Shown here: positions 1 through 8,426 of the stretch, one piece after another
Position numbering within the stretch: position 1 is the stretch's first letter
How the letters are laid out: each line of letters starts with the position of its first letter
NCBI GenBank assembly: GCA_040779335.1
Contig: JBFONV010000004.1
Coordinates: 310,001 to 374,000 of the forward strand
DNA from: JBFONV01 sp040779335
Lineage (GTDB): Bacteria > Pseudomonadota > Gammaproteobacteria > Enterobacterales > Alteromonadaceae
Direction: 5' to 3'
DNA length: 64,000 nucleotides
Notes under the pieces: generated by a model
Seen by the model: only the letters and a program-made list of their open reading frames with translations
Database searches by the model: none
Told to the model about the DNA's origin: nothing
Translations under genes and position numbers: made by a program

Positions 1-233
1 TCGAGGTGTATATTGATACGCCAATAGCTATTTGTGAACAGCGTGATCCAAAAGGCCTTTATAAAAAGGCGCGTGCAGGTGAAATAAAGGATTTTACTGG
101 TATCGATTCTACTTACGATGTTCCATCATCGCCAGAAATTCATATAAAAACCGCTGAAAAATCGGTAATAACATGTGCGCAGCAGGTGGTTGAGTATTTA
201 GAGCAGCACGGTTTTATTACACCAACAAAATAA
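1..233 (+). CDS. cysC: adenylylsulfate kinase, C-terminal part (partial)
   Basis: This is the last ~77 residues of APS kinase, which phosphorylates adenosine 5'-phosphosulfate to PAPS in sulfate assimilation. The reading frame is already open at base 3, so the gene is cut by the window edge. The segment carries the family's C-terminal signature: VDTP-like (here YIDTP), then CEQRDPKGLYKKARAGEI and FTGIDS. The P-loop half lies outside the window. The rest of a cysDNC-type locus probably lies upstream, but that cannot be seen here. The next gene begins 21 bases downstream on the same strand. Confidence 0.93.
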   Translation, partial: EVYIDTPIAICEQRDPKGLYKKARAGEIKDFTGIDSTYDVPSSPEIHIKTAEKSVITCAQQVVEYLEQHGFITPTK

Positions 234-254
234 AAATAGTGAAAGGATCCTGGT

Positions 255-1211
255 ATGCATTTTGATGTATTTAATGGCGATGCCGATGGCATTATTGCGC
301 TAGTACAACTGCGTTTAGCTCAGCCGAAAAAATCAGTGTTGGTTACTGGTGTGAAGCGTGATATTAGTTTGCTCGAACAAGTTGATAGTAAACAAGCTAG
401 CTCAGTGACTGTGCTTGATATTTCTCTTGAAAAAAATATTGATGCTTTACAGAATCTACTTAACGATAAGGTAGAAATATTTTACGTCGATCATCATCGT
501 ACTGGCGAAATACCGGTATCTAAGTATTTGACAACACATATAAATACCGATCCCAATACTTGTACTAGTTTATTGGTTAATGAGTATTTACAAGGAAAAT
601 ACGTCTATTGGGCTATTGCTGCTGCTTTTGGCGATAATATGCATCAAGCGGCTCGGGAACTCGCACACCAGCATGGTTTGAATAAAACACAACAAGACCA
701 CCTAGAGGCTTTAGGGGTATACGTAAATTACAACGGTTATGGACGAAGTGTTGATGATTTGCATTTTCATCCAGCGAAATTATTTGAATTATTGTTGAAT
801 TACGAAAATCCGTTTACATTAATTGACGATAAATCTTCTGTTTTTACAAGTTTAGAAACGGCTTATCAAGAAGATATGTCAAAAGCCGCATCGGCGCAGA
901 TATTATATAGTAGTGAAAAATGTAAAGTTGTTTTACTTGATGATGCGCCTTGGTCACGTCGCGTTAGTGGTGTTTATGGTAATGAGCTTGCCAATAACGC
1001 GCCTGAGAGTGCACATGCAGTGTTAACGTTAAATACAGATAGCACTTATACCGTTAGCGTTAGAGCGCCGCTTAGTAATAAACAAGGCGCAGATATTATT
1101 TGCAGTCAATTTCCTACTGGCGGTGGCAGAGCAGCAGCGGCAGGAGTTAATAAATTACCACAAGAAATGCTTGAAGGTTTTATACAAGTACTGTCACAAT
1201 ATTACCAGTAA
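255..1211 (+). CDS. DHH-family phosphoesterase-like protein
   Basis: This 318-aa cytoplasmic protein has the DHH/DHHA1 architecture. A GDADG motif lies at residues 8-12, a second aspartate motif LDIS near 54-57, the signature DHH at 79-81 (YVDHHRTG), and a glycine-rich GGGRAAAAG DHHA1-type motif at 289-297. The family uses Mn2+ to hydrolyse phosphodiesters (RecJ, NrnA, c-di-AMP phosphodiesterases). This protein is too short for RecJ and does not read as a standard NrnA, so the substrate is unknown. The start is supported by AAGGA about 8 bases before the ATG. It lies between cysC and galE on the same strand and may be cotranscribed with cysC. Confidence 0.8.
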   Translation: MHFDVFNGDADGIIALVQLRLAQPKKSVLVTGVKRDISLLEQVDSKQASSVTVLDISLEKNIDALQNLLNDKVEIFYVDHHRTGEIPVSKYLTTHINTDPNTCTSLLVNEYLQGKYVYWAIAAAFGDNMHQAARELAHQHGLNKTQQDHLEALGVYVNYNGYGRSVDDLHFHPAKLFELLLNYENPFTLIDDKSSVFTSLETAYQEDMSKAASAQILYSSEKCKVVLLDDAPWSRRVSGVYGNELANNAPESAHAVLTLNTDSTYTVSVRAPLSNKQGADIICSQFPTGGGRAAAAGVNKLPQEMLEGFIQVLSQYYQ

Positions 1212-1259
1212 GTGTGAGTCGTTCACTTGATATAAATAACCATAAACAAAGGAAGCGCA

Positions 1260-2267
1260 ATGAGCTTATTGATCACGGGTGGCACTGGCTATATAGGTAG
1301 CCATACAGTCGTAGAATTGCTTAATAGAGATCAAGATATTGTAATCGTTGATAATTTATCAAATTCGTCAACTTTAGTACTTGATAGAATTAAACAAATT
1401 ACTGGCAAATCAGTCACCTTTATTGAGGCTGATATTTGTGATGCGAAAGCGATGAATCAAGTGTTCGAACAACATGATATTGAAGCTGTTATTCATTTTG
1501 CCGGTCTAAAAGCGGTAGGTGAATCAAATGATATGCCGCTAAGTTATTATCATAATAATGTTTCTGGTTCGGTAACGTTATTTCAGGCAATGGCTGATCA
1601 TGGCGTTAAGAAACTGGTGTTTAGTTCTTCTGCTACGGTGTATGGTGAAAACAATATTTCACCGCTTAATGAGAGCATGCCGACCTCTGCAACTAATCCG
1701 TATGGCCAAACTAAGCTTATGATCGAGAATATCCTGTTTGATCTGGCTAAGAGTGATGGCGACTGGTCGATAGCATGTCTGCGTTACTTTAATCCCATTG
1801 GTGCTCATGAAACTGGTCTTATCGGGGAAAATCCGAACGGGATCCCTAATAATTTATTGCCTTATGTCGCCCAAGTTGCGGTTGGACGTCTACCAAAATT
1901 ACAGGTGTTTGGTGATGATTATGACACTGCTGATGGCACTGGCGTACGCGACTATATTCATGTCGTGGATTTAGCCATTGGCCATGTGAAAGCCTTGCAA
2001 AGTATTGATAAAATTGCCGGTTGTAAACCGATAAACCTTGGCACTGGCAATGGCACTTCAGTATTGGAAATAGTTGATACCTTTAAAAAAGTGAGTGGAC
2101 AAGAGATTCCTTACGCTATTATGCCCAGAAGGGCGGGTGATATAGCCACCGTTTATGCGGATGCGTCAGTAGCGAATGATTTTCTAAATTGGCAAGCTAC
2201 TCGAGATTTAAATACGATGATCGCCGACACTTGGCGTTGGCAATCGCAAAACCCAACGGGCTTCTAA
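1260..2267 (+). CDS. galE: UDP-glucose 4-epimerase
   Basis: GalE interconverts UDP-glucose and UDP-galactose, using bound NAD+, for galactose use and surface polysaccharide precursors. The 335-aa length is normal for the extended SDR family. The nucleotide-binding motif GGTGYIG is at residues 7-13, the catalytic serine/threonine region FSSSATVYG at 121-129, and the YxxxK pair at Y148/K152. The start has a good AAGGAAG ribosome-binding site. A bidirectional hairpin terminator follows 50 bases after the stop. No other gal gene is adjacent, so a role in polysaccharide synthesis is as likely as galactose catabolism. Confidence 0.95.
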   Translation: MSLLITGGTGYIGSHTVVELLNRDQDIVIVDNLSNSSTLVLDRIKQITGKSVTFIEADICDAKAMNQVFEQHDIEAVIHFAGLKAVGESNDMPLSYYHNNVSGSVTLFQAMADHGVKKLVFSSSATVYGENNISPLNESMPTSATNPYGQTKLMIENILFDLAKSDGDWSIACLRYFNPIGAHETGLIGENPNGIPNNLLPYVAQVAVGRLPKLQVFGDDYDTADGTGVRDYIHVVDLAIGHVKALQSIDKIAGCKPINLGTGNGTSVLEIVDTFKKVSGQEIPYAIMPRRAGDIATVYADASVANDFLNWQATRDLNTMIADTWRWQSQNPTGF

Positions 2268-2317
2268 GCGTTAACTTTCTATGCGGATAAAGTAAACCCT
2301 CCCTTGGATTAAACAAT

Positions 2318-2348
2318 AAAAAAGCAGAACAAGATGTTCTGCTTTTTT
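2318..2348. terminator. bidirectional rho-independent terminator (galE / HDOD gene)
   Basis: A perfect 13-bp stem (AAAAAAGCAGAAC, 2318-2330, pairing with 2336-2348) closes a 5-base loop. A-tract and T-tract flanks let it work on both strands, which fits its place between convergent genes. Confidence 0.9.
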
Positions 2349-2401
2349 ATTCGCTAATTACAAGTTCATTAATTCAATGGGTATAAGAATTGTTAATTAC
2401 A

Positions 2402-3637
2402 TTAGCCGCTGGCTAGTTTAGTTTGTTCGTCAGACCAAATAACCGCTTCGTTATAGTGTTTTAACACTTGTTCTTTTTCTAAATGCAGTAATTCCATTAC
2501 TTTCGCTGTTTTTGACCATTCCGCTTTTTCTATGAATTCAACCAGTTTTATTACTGCGGCTAAAACGCCTTTTTTTGTTAATAACGGCTCTTTGATCTCC
2601 TGCGATAATGGTAATTTATCTAATATACTTTCTAAACTTTCATCTAAAATAGCGTCAATCATTGACAGCAAGCCAGTAAGAAAGCAAATAGACATATTGT
2701 ATTGACCTTTCAAATCCTGAGAAATCAATTCACAGAACTTGGCTCTGGTCATGGCTAAGTTTATCAACTCGCTGGGTTTATCTGGGTTAACCGTCACCGC
2801 AAACATTAGACCGATAAAACGCTTCAGCTCCGCAGAGCCTAAGGTAACTAATGCTTGTTTAATCGTCGCTATTTCGCTGCCACGTTTAAACATTGCCGAA
2901 TTTGCATAACGCAATAGCTTATACGATAAGCTAACGTCACGTTCAAATACGCCAGTAATACTGGCTAAGTCTAATTCGGGTTTAGAGCTTTCATAAAGTA
3001 GCTCAGCCATTGCCATTTGTGAGGGGGATAAATTTTTGCTTTTCACCATTTCCGGCTTAGCGAAAAAATAGCCTTGAAAGAGCTCAAAACCTTGTTCAAC
3101 TGCTTGCTGATAGTGCTCGTGAGTTTCTACTTTTTCAGCCAATAGCTGGATATGTGGAAAGTTGGCAATAGATTTAATGACTTTATCAATCTCATCCGCT
3201 GACGTTTCTAAAACATCAATCTTGATGATTTTGATGTACGGATAAAAGTGAGCCCAGACACTTTGGTGAACATAATCATCTAACGCTAAGGTATAGCCTT
3301 TTTCAAACAGGTCTTTACATTGCGCCAGTAGGCGTTTACCCGGTTTTACTGTTTCTAATATTTCGATGACCACCTCTTCAGGTGTCAACATTTCGCAATA
3401 GCCTTTTGATAAAGTATCCAGCGTGAAATTGATAAAGGCGGGTTTATTTGAGGTGAATTCTGATATGCCCATATTAAATTGACTAGCTTCGACAATTTTA
3501 CTGGTTGCTTCATCTCCACAAATATCAGGGAAAACGTTGTCTATACTATCTCTAAATAGCAGCTCGTAGGCGAATAGCTCTTTGTTTTTATCTAGAATGG
3601 GCTGTCTAGCCGCATAAAAGTACATAATTACGCTCAT
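2402..3637 (-). CDS. HDOD-domain protein with degenerate EAL domain
   Basis: This 411-aa signalling protein has the YuxH/CdgJ-type layout: an N-terminal EAL-like domain (about residues 5-200) and a C-terminal HDOD domain (about 205-390). The catalytic EAL motif is replaced by ELLFR at 25-29. The FVDDI-like metal-site segments are also changed (ALDDYVHQSVW), so c-di-GMP hydrolysis is unlikely. Related proteins act as non-enzymatic regulators of motility or c-di-GMP output, but the role here is inferred. The ATG at 3637 directly abuts AAGGA, so the Met four codons later is a plausible alternative start. It is divergent from putP. Confidence 0.85.
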   Translation of the reverse strand: MSVIMYFYAARQPILDKNKELFAYELLFRDSIDNVFPDICGDEATSKIVEASQFNMGISEFTSNKPAFINFTLDTLSKGYCEMLTPEEVVIEILETVKPGKRLLAQCKDLFEKGYTLALDDYVHQSVWAHFYPYIKIIKIDVLETSADEIDKVIKSIANFPHIQLLAEKVETHEHYQQAVEQGFELFQGYFFAKPEMVKSKNLSPSQMAMAELLYESSKPELDLASITGVFERDVSLSYKLLRYANSAMFKRGSEIATIKQALVTLGSAELKRFIGLMFAVTVNPDKPSELINLAMTRAKFCELISQDLKGQYNMSICFLTGLLSMIDAILDESLESILDKLPLSQEIKEPLLTKKGVLAAVIKLVEFIEKAEWSKTAKVMELLHLEKEQVLKHYNEAVIWSDEQTKLASG

Positions 3638-3807
3638 TCCTTACCGAATTATTTCTAATATGAATATATGGTAAATGCATTGTTTTTTCATCATATATTT
3701 AAAATTTATCACTAATTAGCGATGGATAGCCACCCACCGACAAAATTATATTAGCCATGATATAGTTTAAGGTAAAAATACCATATAAAAATTAATAGGA
3801 GAATCAT

Positions 3808-5295
3808 TTGGAAATTGAAGTTTTTCTTTCTCTATCAATATATTTTATCGCCATGTTGGCTATTGGGTTATATGCCTATCGCAAATCTACAGATGACGTT
3901 TCTGGGTATATGCTTGGGGGCAGAAGTTTAAGTCCGTCTGTTACTGCACTATCAGCTGGTGCATCTGACATGAGTGGTTGGATGTTAATGGGGTTGCCCG
4001 GAGCTATGTATGTGAGCGGCATGAGTAGTGCGTGGATCGCCGTCGGTTTAGTGATCGGCGCTTTTCTCAATTATTTAGTTGTTGCACCGCGTCTAAGAAC
4101 CTATACCGAGCATGCAAATGACTCAATAACGCTTCCCGATTTTTTTGAAAATCGCTTTGAAGACAAATCCAGAATGCTACGAGTGGTGTCGTCTGTTGTT
4201 ATCATCCTATTTTTTACGCTATACACCTCGTCAGGTATTGTTGCCGGTGGAAAGTTATTCGAGAGTTCTTTCGGGCTAAATTATGAGCTTGGACTTTATG
4301 TAACAGCGGGTGTTGTTGTTGCTTATACGCTTTTTGGTGGATTTCTCGCCGTGAGTCTGACCGATTTTGTCCAAGGTTGCATCATGTTTGTAGCGCTGGT
4401 GTTAGTGCCTTTTGTTGTGCTAAGCGATGTCGGTGGCGCCAGTGAAATGATAAAGAGTGTCTCTTCAATAGATCCACAGTTACTGAATTTATTTAGTGGT
4501 GTAAGTTTTATCGGCATACTATCGGCCATGGCTTGGGGGCTGGGGTATTTCGGTCAACCGCATATTATAGTCCGTTTTATGGCGATCCGTTCGGTAAAAG
4601 ATATACCAACGGCAAGGCGAATAGGCATGACTTGGATGATAGTTGCCATCACCGGCTCTATAGCGACTGGTTTTGCTGGTATTGCCTATGTTGCGAAAAC
4701 GGGGATTGTTCTTGAAGATCCTGAAACAATTTTTATTGTCTTGTCTCAGGTGTTATTTCATCCTTTGGTCGCTGGGTTTTTATTAGCGGCCATTTTAGCT
4801 GCGATCATGAGTACGATATCTTCACAATTATTAGTGACTTCAAGCTCATTAACGGGAGATTTCTACCAAGCGTTTTTAAACAAAGACGCCTCAGAAAAGC
4901 AGCTAGTGTTTGTCGGACGTGTATCGGTGTTAGTTGTAGCGTTAGTGGCTATTTATTTAGCGTATGATCGCAATAGTAGTATCTTAGACTTAGTGAGTAA
5001 CGCTTGGGCCGGATTTGGCGCGGCCTTTGGGCCTGTAGTCATTTTAAGCTTATATTGGAATAAAATGAACCGAAATGGGGCGCTAGCTGGCATTGTTTCA
5101 GGGGCAATAACGGTATTAGTATGGATATATGCGCCATTCACCATAAATGGTAATTCACTCAGCGCTACTATGTATGAAATTGTACCGGGTTTTATTGTTT
5201 GCTCTGTGATGATAGTAGTGGTTAGTTTGTTAACGGGCGGCGCTAATCAGAGCGTGCAAACATTGTTTGCAAAAGTTGATGATGAGCACCGCTAA
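3808..5295 (+). CDS. putP: sodium/proline symporter (TTG start)
   Basis: PutP is an SSS-family inner-membrane transporter that imports L-proline with Na+. The protein has 495 aa and about 13 membrane segments. Closely PutP-like motifs include YMLGGRSLSPSVTALSAGASDMSGW in the N-terminal fifth (around TM2) and FGGFLAVSLTDFVQG around residue 170. The start is TTG at 3808, behind AGGAGA with 5-base spacing. The next in-frame Met lies inside TM1, so TTG is the only sensible start. It is a single-gene unit ending at a strong hairpin. No putA is nearby. Confidence 0.93.
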   Translation: MEIEVFLSLSIYFIAMLAIGLYAYRKSTDDVSGYMLGGRSLSPSVTALSAGASDMSGWMLMGLPGAMYVSGMSSAWIAVGLVIGAFLNYLVVAPRLRTYTEHANDSITLPDFFENRFEDKSRMLRVVSSVVIILFFTLYTSSGIVAGGKLFESSFGLNYELGLYVTAGVVVAYTLFGGFLAVSLTDFVQGCIMFVALVLVPFVVLSDVGGASEMIKSVSSIDPQLLNLFSGVSFIGILSAMAWGLGYFGQPHIIVRFMAIRSVKDIPTARRIGMTWMIVAITGSIATGFAGIAYVAKTGIVLEDPETIFIVLSQVLFHPLVAGFLLAAILAAIMSTISSQLLVTSSSLTGDFYQAFLNKDASEKQLVFVGRVSVLVVALVAIYLAYDRNSSILDLVSNAWAGFGAAFGPVVILSLYWNKMNRNGALAGIVSGAITVLVWIYAPFTINGNSLSATMYEIVPGFIVCSVMIVVVSLLTGGANQSVQTLFAKVDDEHR

Positions 5296-5323
5296 TGTAA
5301 TGCGATGTTAAAAGAGTAAACAA

Positions 5324-5354
5324 AAAAAGGTCGCTGGTTACAGGCGACCTTTTT
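5324..5354. terminator. bidirectional terminator (putP / DUF3379 gene)
   Basis: An 11-bp perfect stem (AAAAAGGTCGC 5324-5334 with GCGACCTTTTT 5344-5354) and a 9-base loop. There is a T-run on the plus strand and a longer one on the minus strand, between convergent genes. Confidence 0.9.
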
Positions 5355-5392
5355 GCTTATATTAAATATTTAAATTCCTAGTTACATAATCC

Positions 5393-6106
5393 CTATATTG
5401 ACCATTTAACATTGTCATTAATATTTTGTTGCCATTGGTCAAGTGGTTCATCTTTACCACCGACAACAATGACATTTGCACGGGCAAATTTTGTCGACGC
5501 CCCGTTTAACTTATTATCAGAAAATTCAGACTCAAATATTAAGTCTTTGCTTTGCGGGACAACAAATACCGCCACTACGTCAGTCTCGCCTTGAAACACT
5601 AAATGTAGGCTTTTTCTGCCGTCAAAATGACAATAATCAGCAGAGAGTAGTTTACCTATCGATGAGGTAAAGCTACCATCAAATGACGCCATTTTCTCAT
5701 TGAGTGAGGCTAAGCTAACCTTGGCTTCGTCATTATTCGAAAAATAATCCGCCTCATGATAAACGTGCGCTAACGCATAATCGCCTAAGTTTGAATACGC
5801 GCTAGAAAACAGCATGGAATTCATGGTTAAACCAATAGCGAACGCAACGGATGCTGCTAGTGCCAGTTGTACGCGAGTTTTACGCTTTTGCTGTTGATGA
5901 CTTGATAATGTTTGACGAAGGATCAAGTTATTATAAAGGTCTTCTGGAACCGGTACATCAAGTGCCGCTGATATTTTTTTATCTAATTTTTGTATCTCCT
6001 TAGCAAAGTTATCTTTACTGGGATCTTCTCGCTGTGCAGTGCGCACATCCTTATCAGTCGAGTTTGGATCTGCATAAATACTGCGTCTAAATTGCAAATC
6101 ATCCAT
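5393..6106 (-). CDS. DUF3379 membrane protein, probable partner of ECF sigma factor
   Basis: This 237-aa protein has a soluble N-terminal region, one membrane segment at about residues 80-102 (VQLALAASVAFAIGLTMNSM) and a C-terminal domain that would be periplasmic. I recognise the pattern as DUF3379, found next to ECF sigma genes in Alteromonadales. The start overlaps the sigma gene end by 8 bases, so translation is probably coupled. An anti-sigma role is inferred from operon position and topology; no classic zinc anti-sigma HxxxCxxC motif is visible. It ends at a shared terminator with putP. Confidence 0.75.
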   Translation of the reverse strand: MDDLQFRRSIYADPNSTDKDVRTAQREDPSKDNFAKEIQKLDKKISAALDVPVPEDLYNNLILRQTLSSHQQQKRKTRVQLALAASVAFAIGLTMNSMLFSSAYSNLGDYALAHVYHEADYFSNNDEAKVSLASLNEKMASFDGSFTSSIGKLLSADYCHFDGRKSLHLVFQGETDVVAVFVVPQSKDLIFESEFSDNKLNGASTKFARANVIVVGGKDEPLDQWQQNINDNVKWSI

Positions 6107-6668
6107 TGTATTGGCCTCTCATTAATGGTGCTTCATCTAGCGCATCTTTAAGTTGATTTCGTGCTCTAAATAACCTTGTCATTACGGTATTCTTATTAAG
6201 AGATAACATACTGGCTATCTCTTCACCGCTAAAGCCACCGAGTACTTGTAATACTAATGGCTCTCTATATTCTTCGGGTAACAGGGCAATTTTTTCTCTT
6301 AACCAGTGATTTTCAATTTGCTGTTCGTTACCTACTGAGTTGGTATCGGTAATGCTTGCTTCTTCATATTCACTCATCTCAAATCGCTTTCGCTCAAACC
6401 TTCTGGCATTCTCACGTCTTAATATGGTGATCAGCCAAGATTTCGCTGCTTTCTCATCTTTTAACGAATCTAGCGCTCGCCATGCCCGTAAAAAGGTTTC
6501 TTGCACTAGGTCTTCTGCGACAGATTTATCGTGACATAACCAATAGGCATATCGATATAAATCGCCGTGAAGAGCTTTTACGAGTGCTTCGTATCTAATT
6601 TGTTTAGTCGCCATACAGGAAGAGACCTTTACTTGCTCAGATTTATTTCGAAATATTTTTTTTATCAT
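6099..6668 (-). CDS. ECF-type sigma-70 family RNA polymerase sigma factor
   Basis: This 189-aa sigma factor has region 2 at about residues 28-95 (DLYRYAYWLCHDKSVAEDLVQ, then TFLRAWRALD) and region 4 at about 120-180 (LPEEYREPLVLQVLGGFSGEEIAS, a helix-turn-helix). These direct RNA polymerase to a dedicated promoter set. Residues 1-18 are not typical; a start at Met19 (base 6614, MATKQIRYEALVK) matches relatives better, although the upstream ATG has a weak GAG site. It is followed by the overlapping DUF3379 gene. The target genes cannot be told from this window. Confidence 0.85.
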   Translation of the reverse strand: MIKKIFRNKSEQVKVSSCMATKQIRYEALVKALHGDLYRYAYWLCHDKSVAEDLVQETFLRAWRALDSLKDEKAAKSWLITILRRENARRFERKRFEMSEYEEASITDTNSVGNEQQIENHWLREKIALLPEEYREPLVLQVLGGFSGEEIASMLSLNKNTVMTRLFRARNQLKDALDEAPLMRGQYNG

Positions 6669-6735
6669 AAAATGAGCTCGTTAGCAGTGGCTGTTGTGTG
6701 TATTACATCGCTTTAAAATACACAAGTATGAGGCG

Positions 6736-6758
6736 GCCCCTAGTATAGAACTAGGGGC
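6736..6758 (-). terminator. hairpin after the Bat operon (weak terminator candidate)
   Basis: An 8-bp perfect stem (GCCCCTAG 6736-6743 with CTAGGGGC 6751-6758) and a 7-base loop lie between the end of the Bat operon and the ECF sigma gene. No T-run follows on either strand, so intrinsic termination is uncertain. Confidence 0.4.
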
Positions 6759-6776
6759 GCTTGGAGTAATGTTGTA

Positions 6777-8426
6777 TCACGGATTTAGTGATAAGGCGAT
6801 ATTGGCACTAGGAGATTGTTGATTTTTATAGATAGCTTCTATGGCGACGAGCATATTATCGCCTCGCCAGTCTTGATGCGATTTACCAAAATAGCATTGT
6901 TGCAGCTCGTTAACTGCTTGACTGAAAGCGTCACTTTTTAACATAGCTAGCGCTTCATCGATGGTTGCAACCGGATGGGATATTGCTGGTAATTCATTTA
7001 CCCACGGGACTAACAATGTCAGCACTTGCTGGCCGTTATTTTTTTTACAGGCTGCAAGTAACGCTAAGTAAAGGCTTTTGTTTTTAGCGTTTGTCGTGAC
7101 TGGTTTAGGTTGATGTTTTTTTCTACTTGAAATTAACCAAGCTAGAGAGGTTAATAGCCATAGTGCGAGAAACAGCCATTGCAACCATGATGACTCTCTA
7201 ACCACTATGGTTGTTGGTGCTTGGGGCTGATTAGCTGAGTTAGCGATTTGTGGGGCTAACTTTTCCTGAGCCGCTGCTGGATTAGCCTTTACTGTGATGG
7301 TTTGGGCTGGAAGCGTGGCCTGCTGATATTGGTTGGTGACGGTATTCCACCAAGCGATCGAAATTTCAGGTAATTGATAACTGCCGGCACGGCTAGCAAC
7401 AATGGCAAAATTTTGTACTTTTTGACTTACTAAGCGATTACTGTTCATGCCAGTATGCAACTCTGCCTGATCGGGATAAATCTTCAGTCCAGGTGGCATC
7501 GCCATTTCAATGATTGGTAGTTGTTCCTGAGACAAGCCTGCTGCTGTTAACGTGATAGTGCGCGTGATAGGCTCTCCCACCATAAATTTATCGGGGCTCG
7601 GTTGCCATTCTTGATGTAGGCTGAGTAATTCGCTTGGTAACCATTGTCCTTGGTAGCTGGTGGGGATAGGGCGGACGGTCAATGGAATTTCTTCGCCAAT
7701 AACACTAACGGGTTTAGTTTCGCCAAAACTTAGGAAATTTGAACGACGTGTCGACGGTACCATAATTTCCCCAGAAAATACTGGTGACATTAAAGTATAT
7801 TCGCCACTTTGTTGAGGGTTAATTGCGTAAGTGCGCTCTATCACTCGGTATCTGCGGCCATTTATAATGGTATCGGATTCAACATCTTTACCTATTTGGA
7901 TAATATTGGCGTTTTCCAAGGAGGGTTCGGTAAGGCTGCCGCGTTTTAATTCAGCCGCGAAATGTAGCTTTACCGTTAAGGTTAATTGCTGCTGCACATA
8001 GACATTTTTGGATGAAATATCCGTAGTAATAAAAATATCTTTTTGTTGATTGGTTGAAGTATCAGACGCACTTAATACCGTTAACGTTATTGGTACTGTG
8101 CGTTCATTTTCGATAGTCAAAGATGGAATGGTTAACGTACCTGGTTTTCGCGCAATTAACACAGTTGTCCACCGCGTGGTCTTGGTGGTGTTAAAATTAA
8201 CCATACTGGTTTGCGAGCTGACGGAAGTACGACCAACAATAAAATCTTTCATTAGCACCGATGTATCAAGCGCATTGGTATCAACATCATCGTCAGCAAC
8301 GACTTCTAAAATAAATGATTCATTGGCAATCACCGGGTTTTTATCTACCGTCGCACTTACTTGGCTCAACGCCATTGCTGATTGCGCAAGTAGTAAGCCT
8401 AAAAGACATAATATTGTTCTTACCAC
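6777..8426 (-). CDS. BatD-like protein (aerotolerance operon)
   Basis: This 549-aa envelope protein has an N-terminal signal peptide (MVRTILCLLGLLLAQSAMA), a long periplasmic region of repeated beta-rich domains (BatD/oxygen-tolerance type, residues ~20-390), one membrane helix near 415-435 (WLQWLFLALWLLTSLAWLIS) and a cytoplasmic tail. It is the last gene of the MoxR/Bat operon and overlaps the preceding VWA/TPR gene by 7 bases. BatD proteins are thought to assemble with the VWA proteins at the membrane. The biochemical function is not established. Confidence 0.85.
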   Translation of the reverse strand: MVRTILCLLGLLLAQSAMALSQVSATVDKNPVIANESFILEVVADDDVDTNALDTSVLMKDFIVGRTSVSSQTSMVNFNTTKTTRWTTVLIARKPGTLTIPSLTIENERTVPITLTVLSASDTSTNQQKDIFITTDISSKNVYVQQQLTLTVKLHFAAELKRGSLTEPSLENANIIQIGKDVESDTIINGRRYRVIERTYAINPQQSGEYTLMSPVFSGEIMVPSTRRSNFLSFGETKPVSVIGEEIPLTVRPIPTSYQGQWLPSELLSLHQEWQPSPDKFMVGEPITRTITLTAAGLSQEQLPIIEMAMPPGLKIYPDQAELHTGMNSNRLVSQKVQNFAIVASRAGSYQLPEISIAWWNTVTNQYQQATLPAQTITVKANPAAAQEKLAPQIANSANQPQAPTTIVVRESSWLQWLFLALWLLTSLAWLISSRKKHQPKPVTTNAKNKSLYLALLAACKKNNGQQVLTLLVPWVNELPAISHPVATIDEALAMLKSDAFSQAVNELQQCYFGKSHQDWRGDNMLVAIEAIYKNQQSPSANIALSLNP

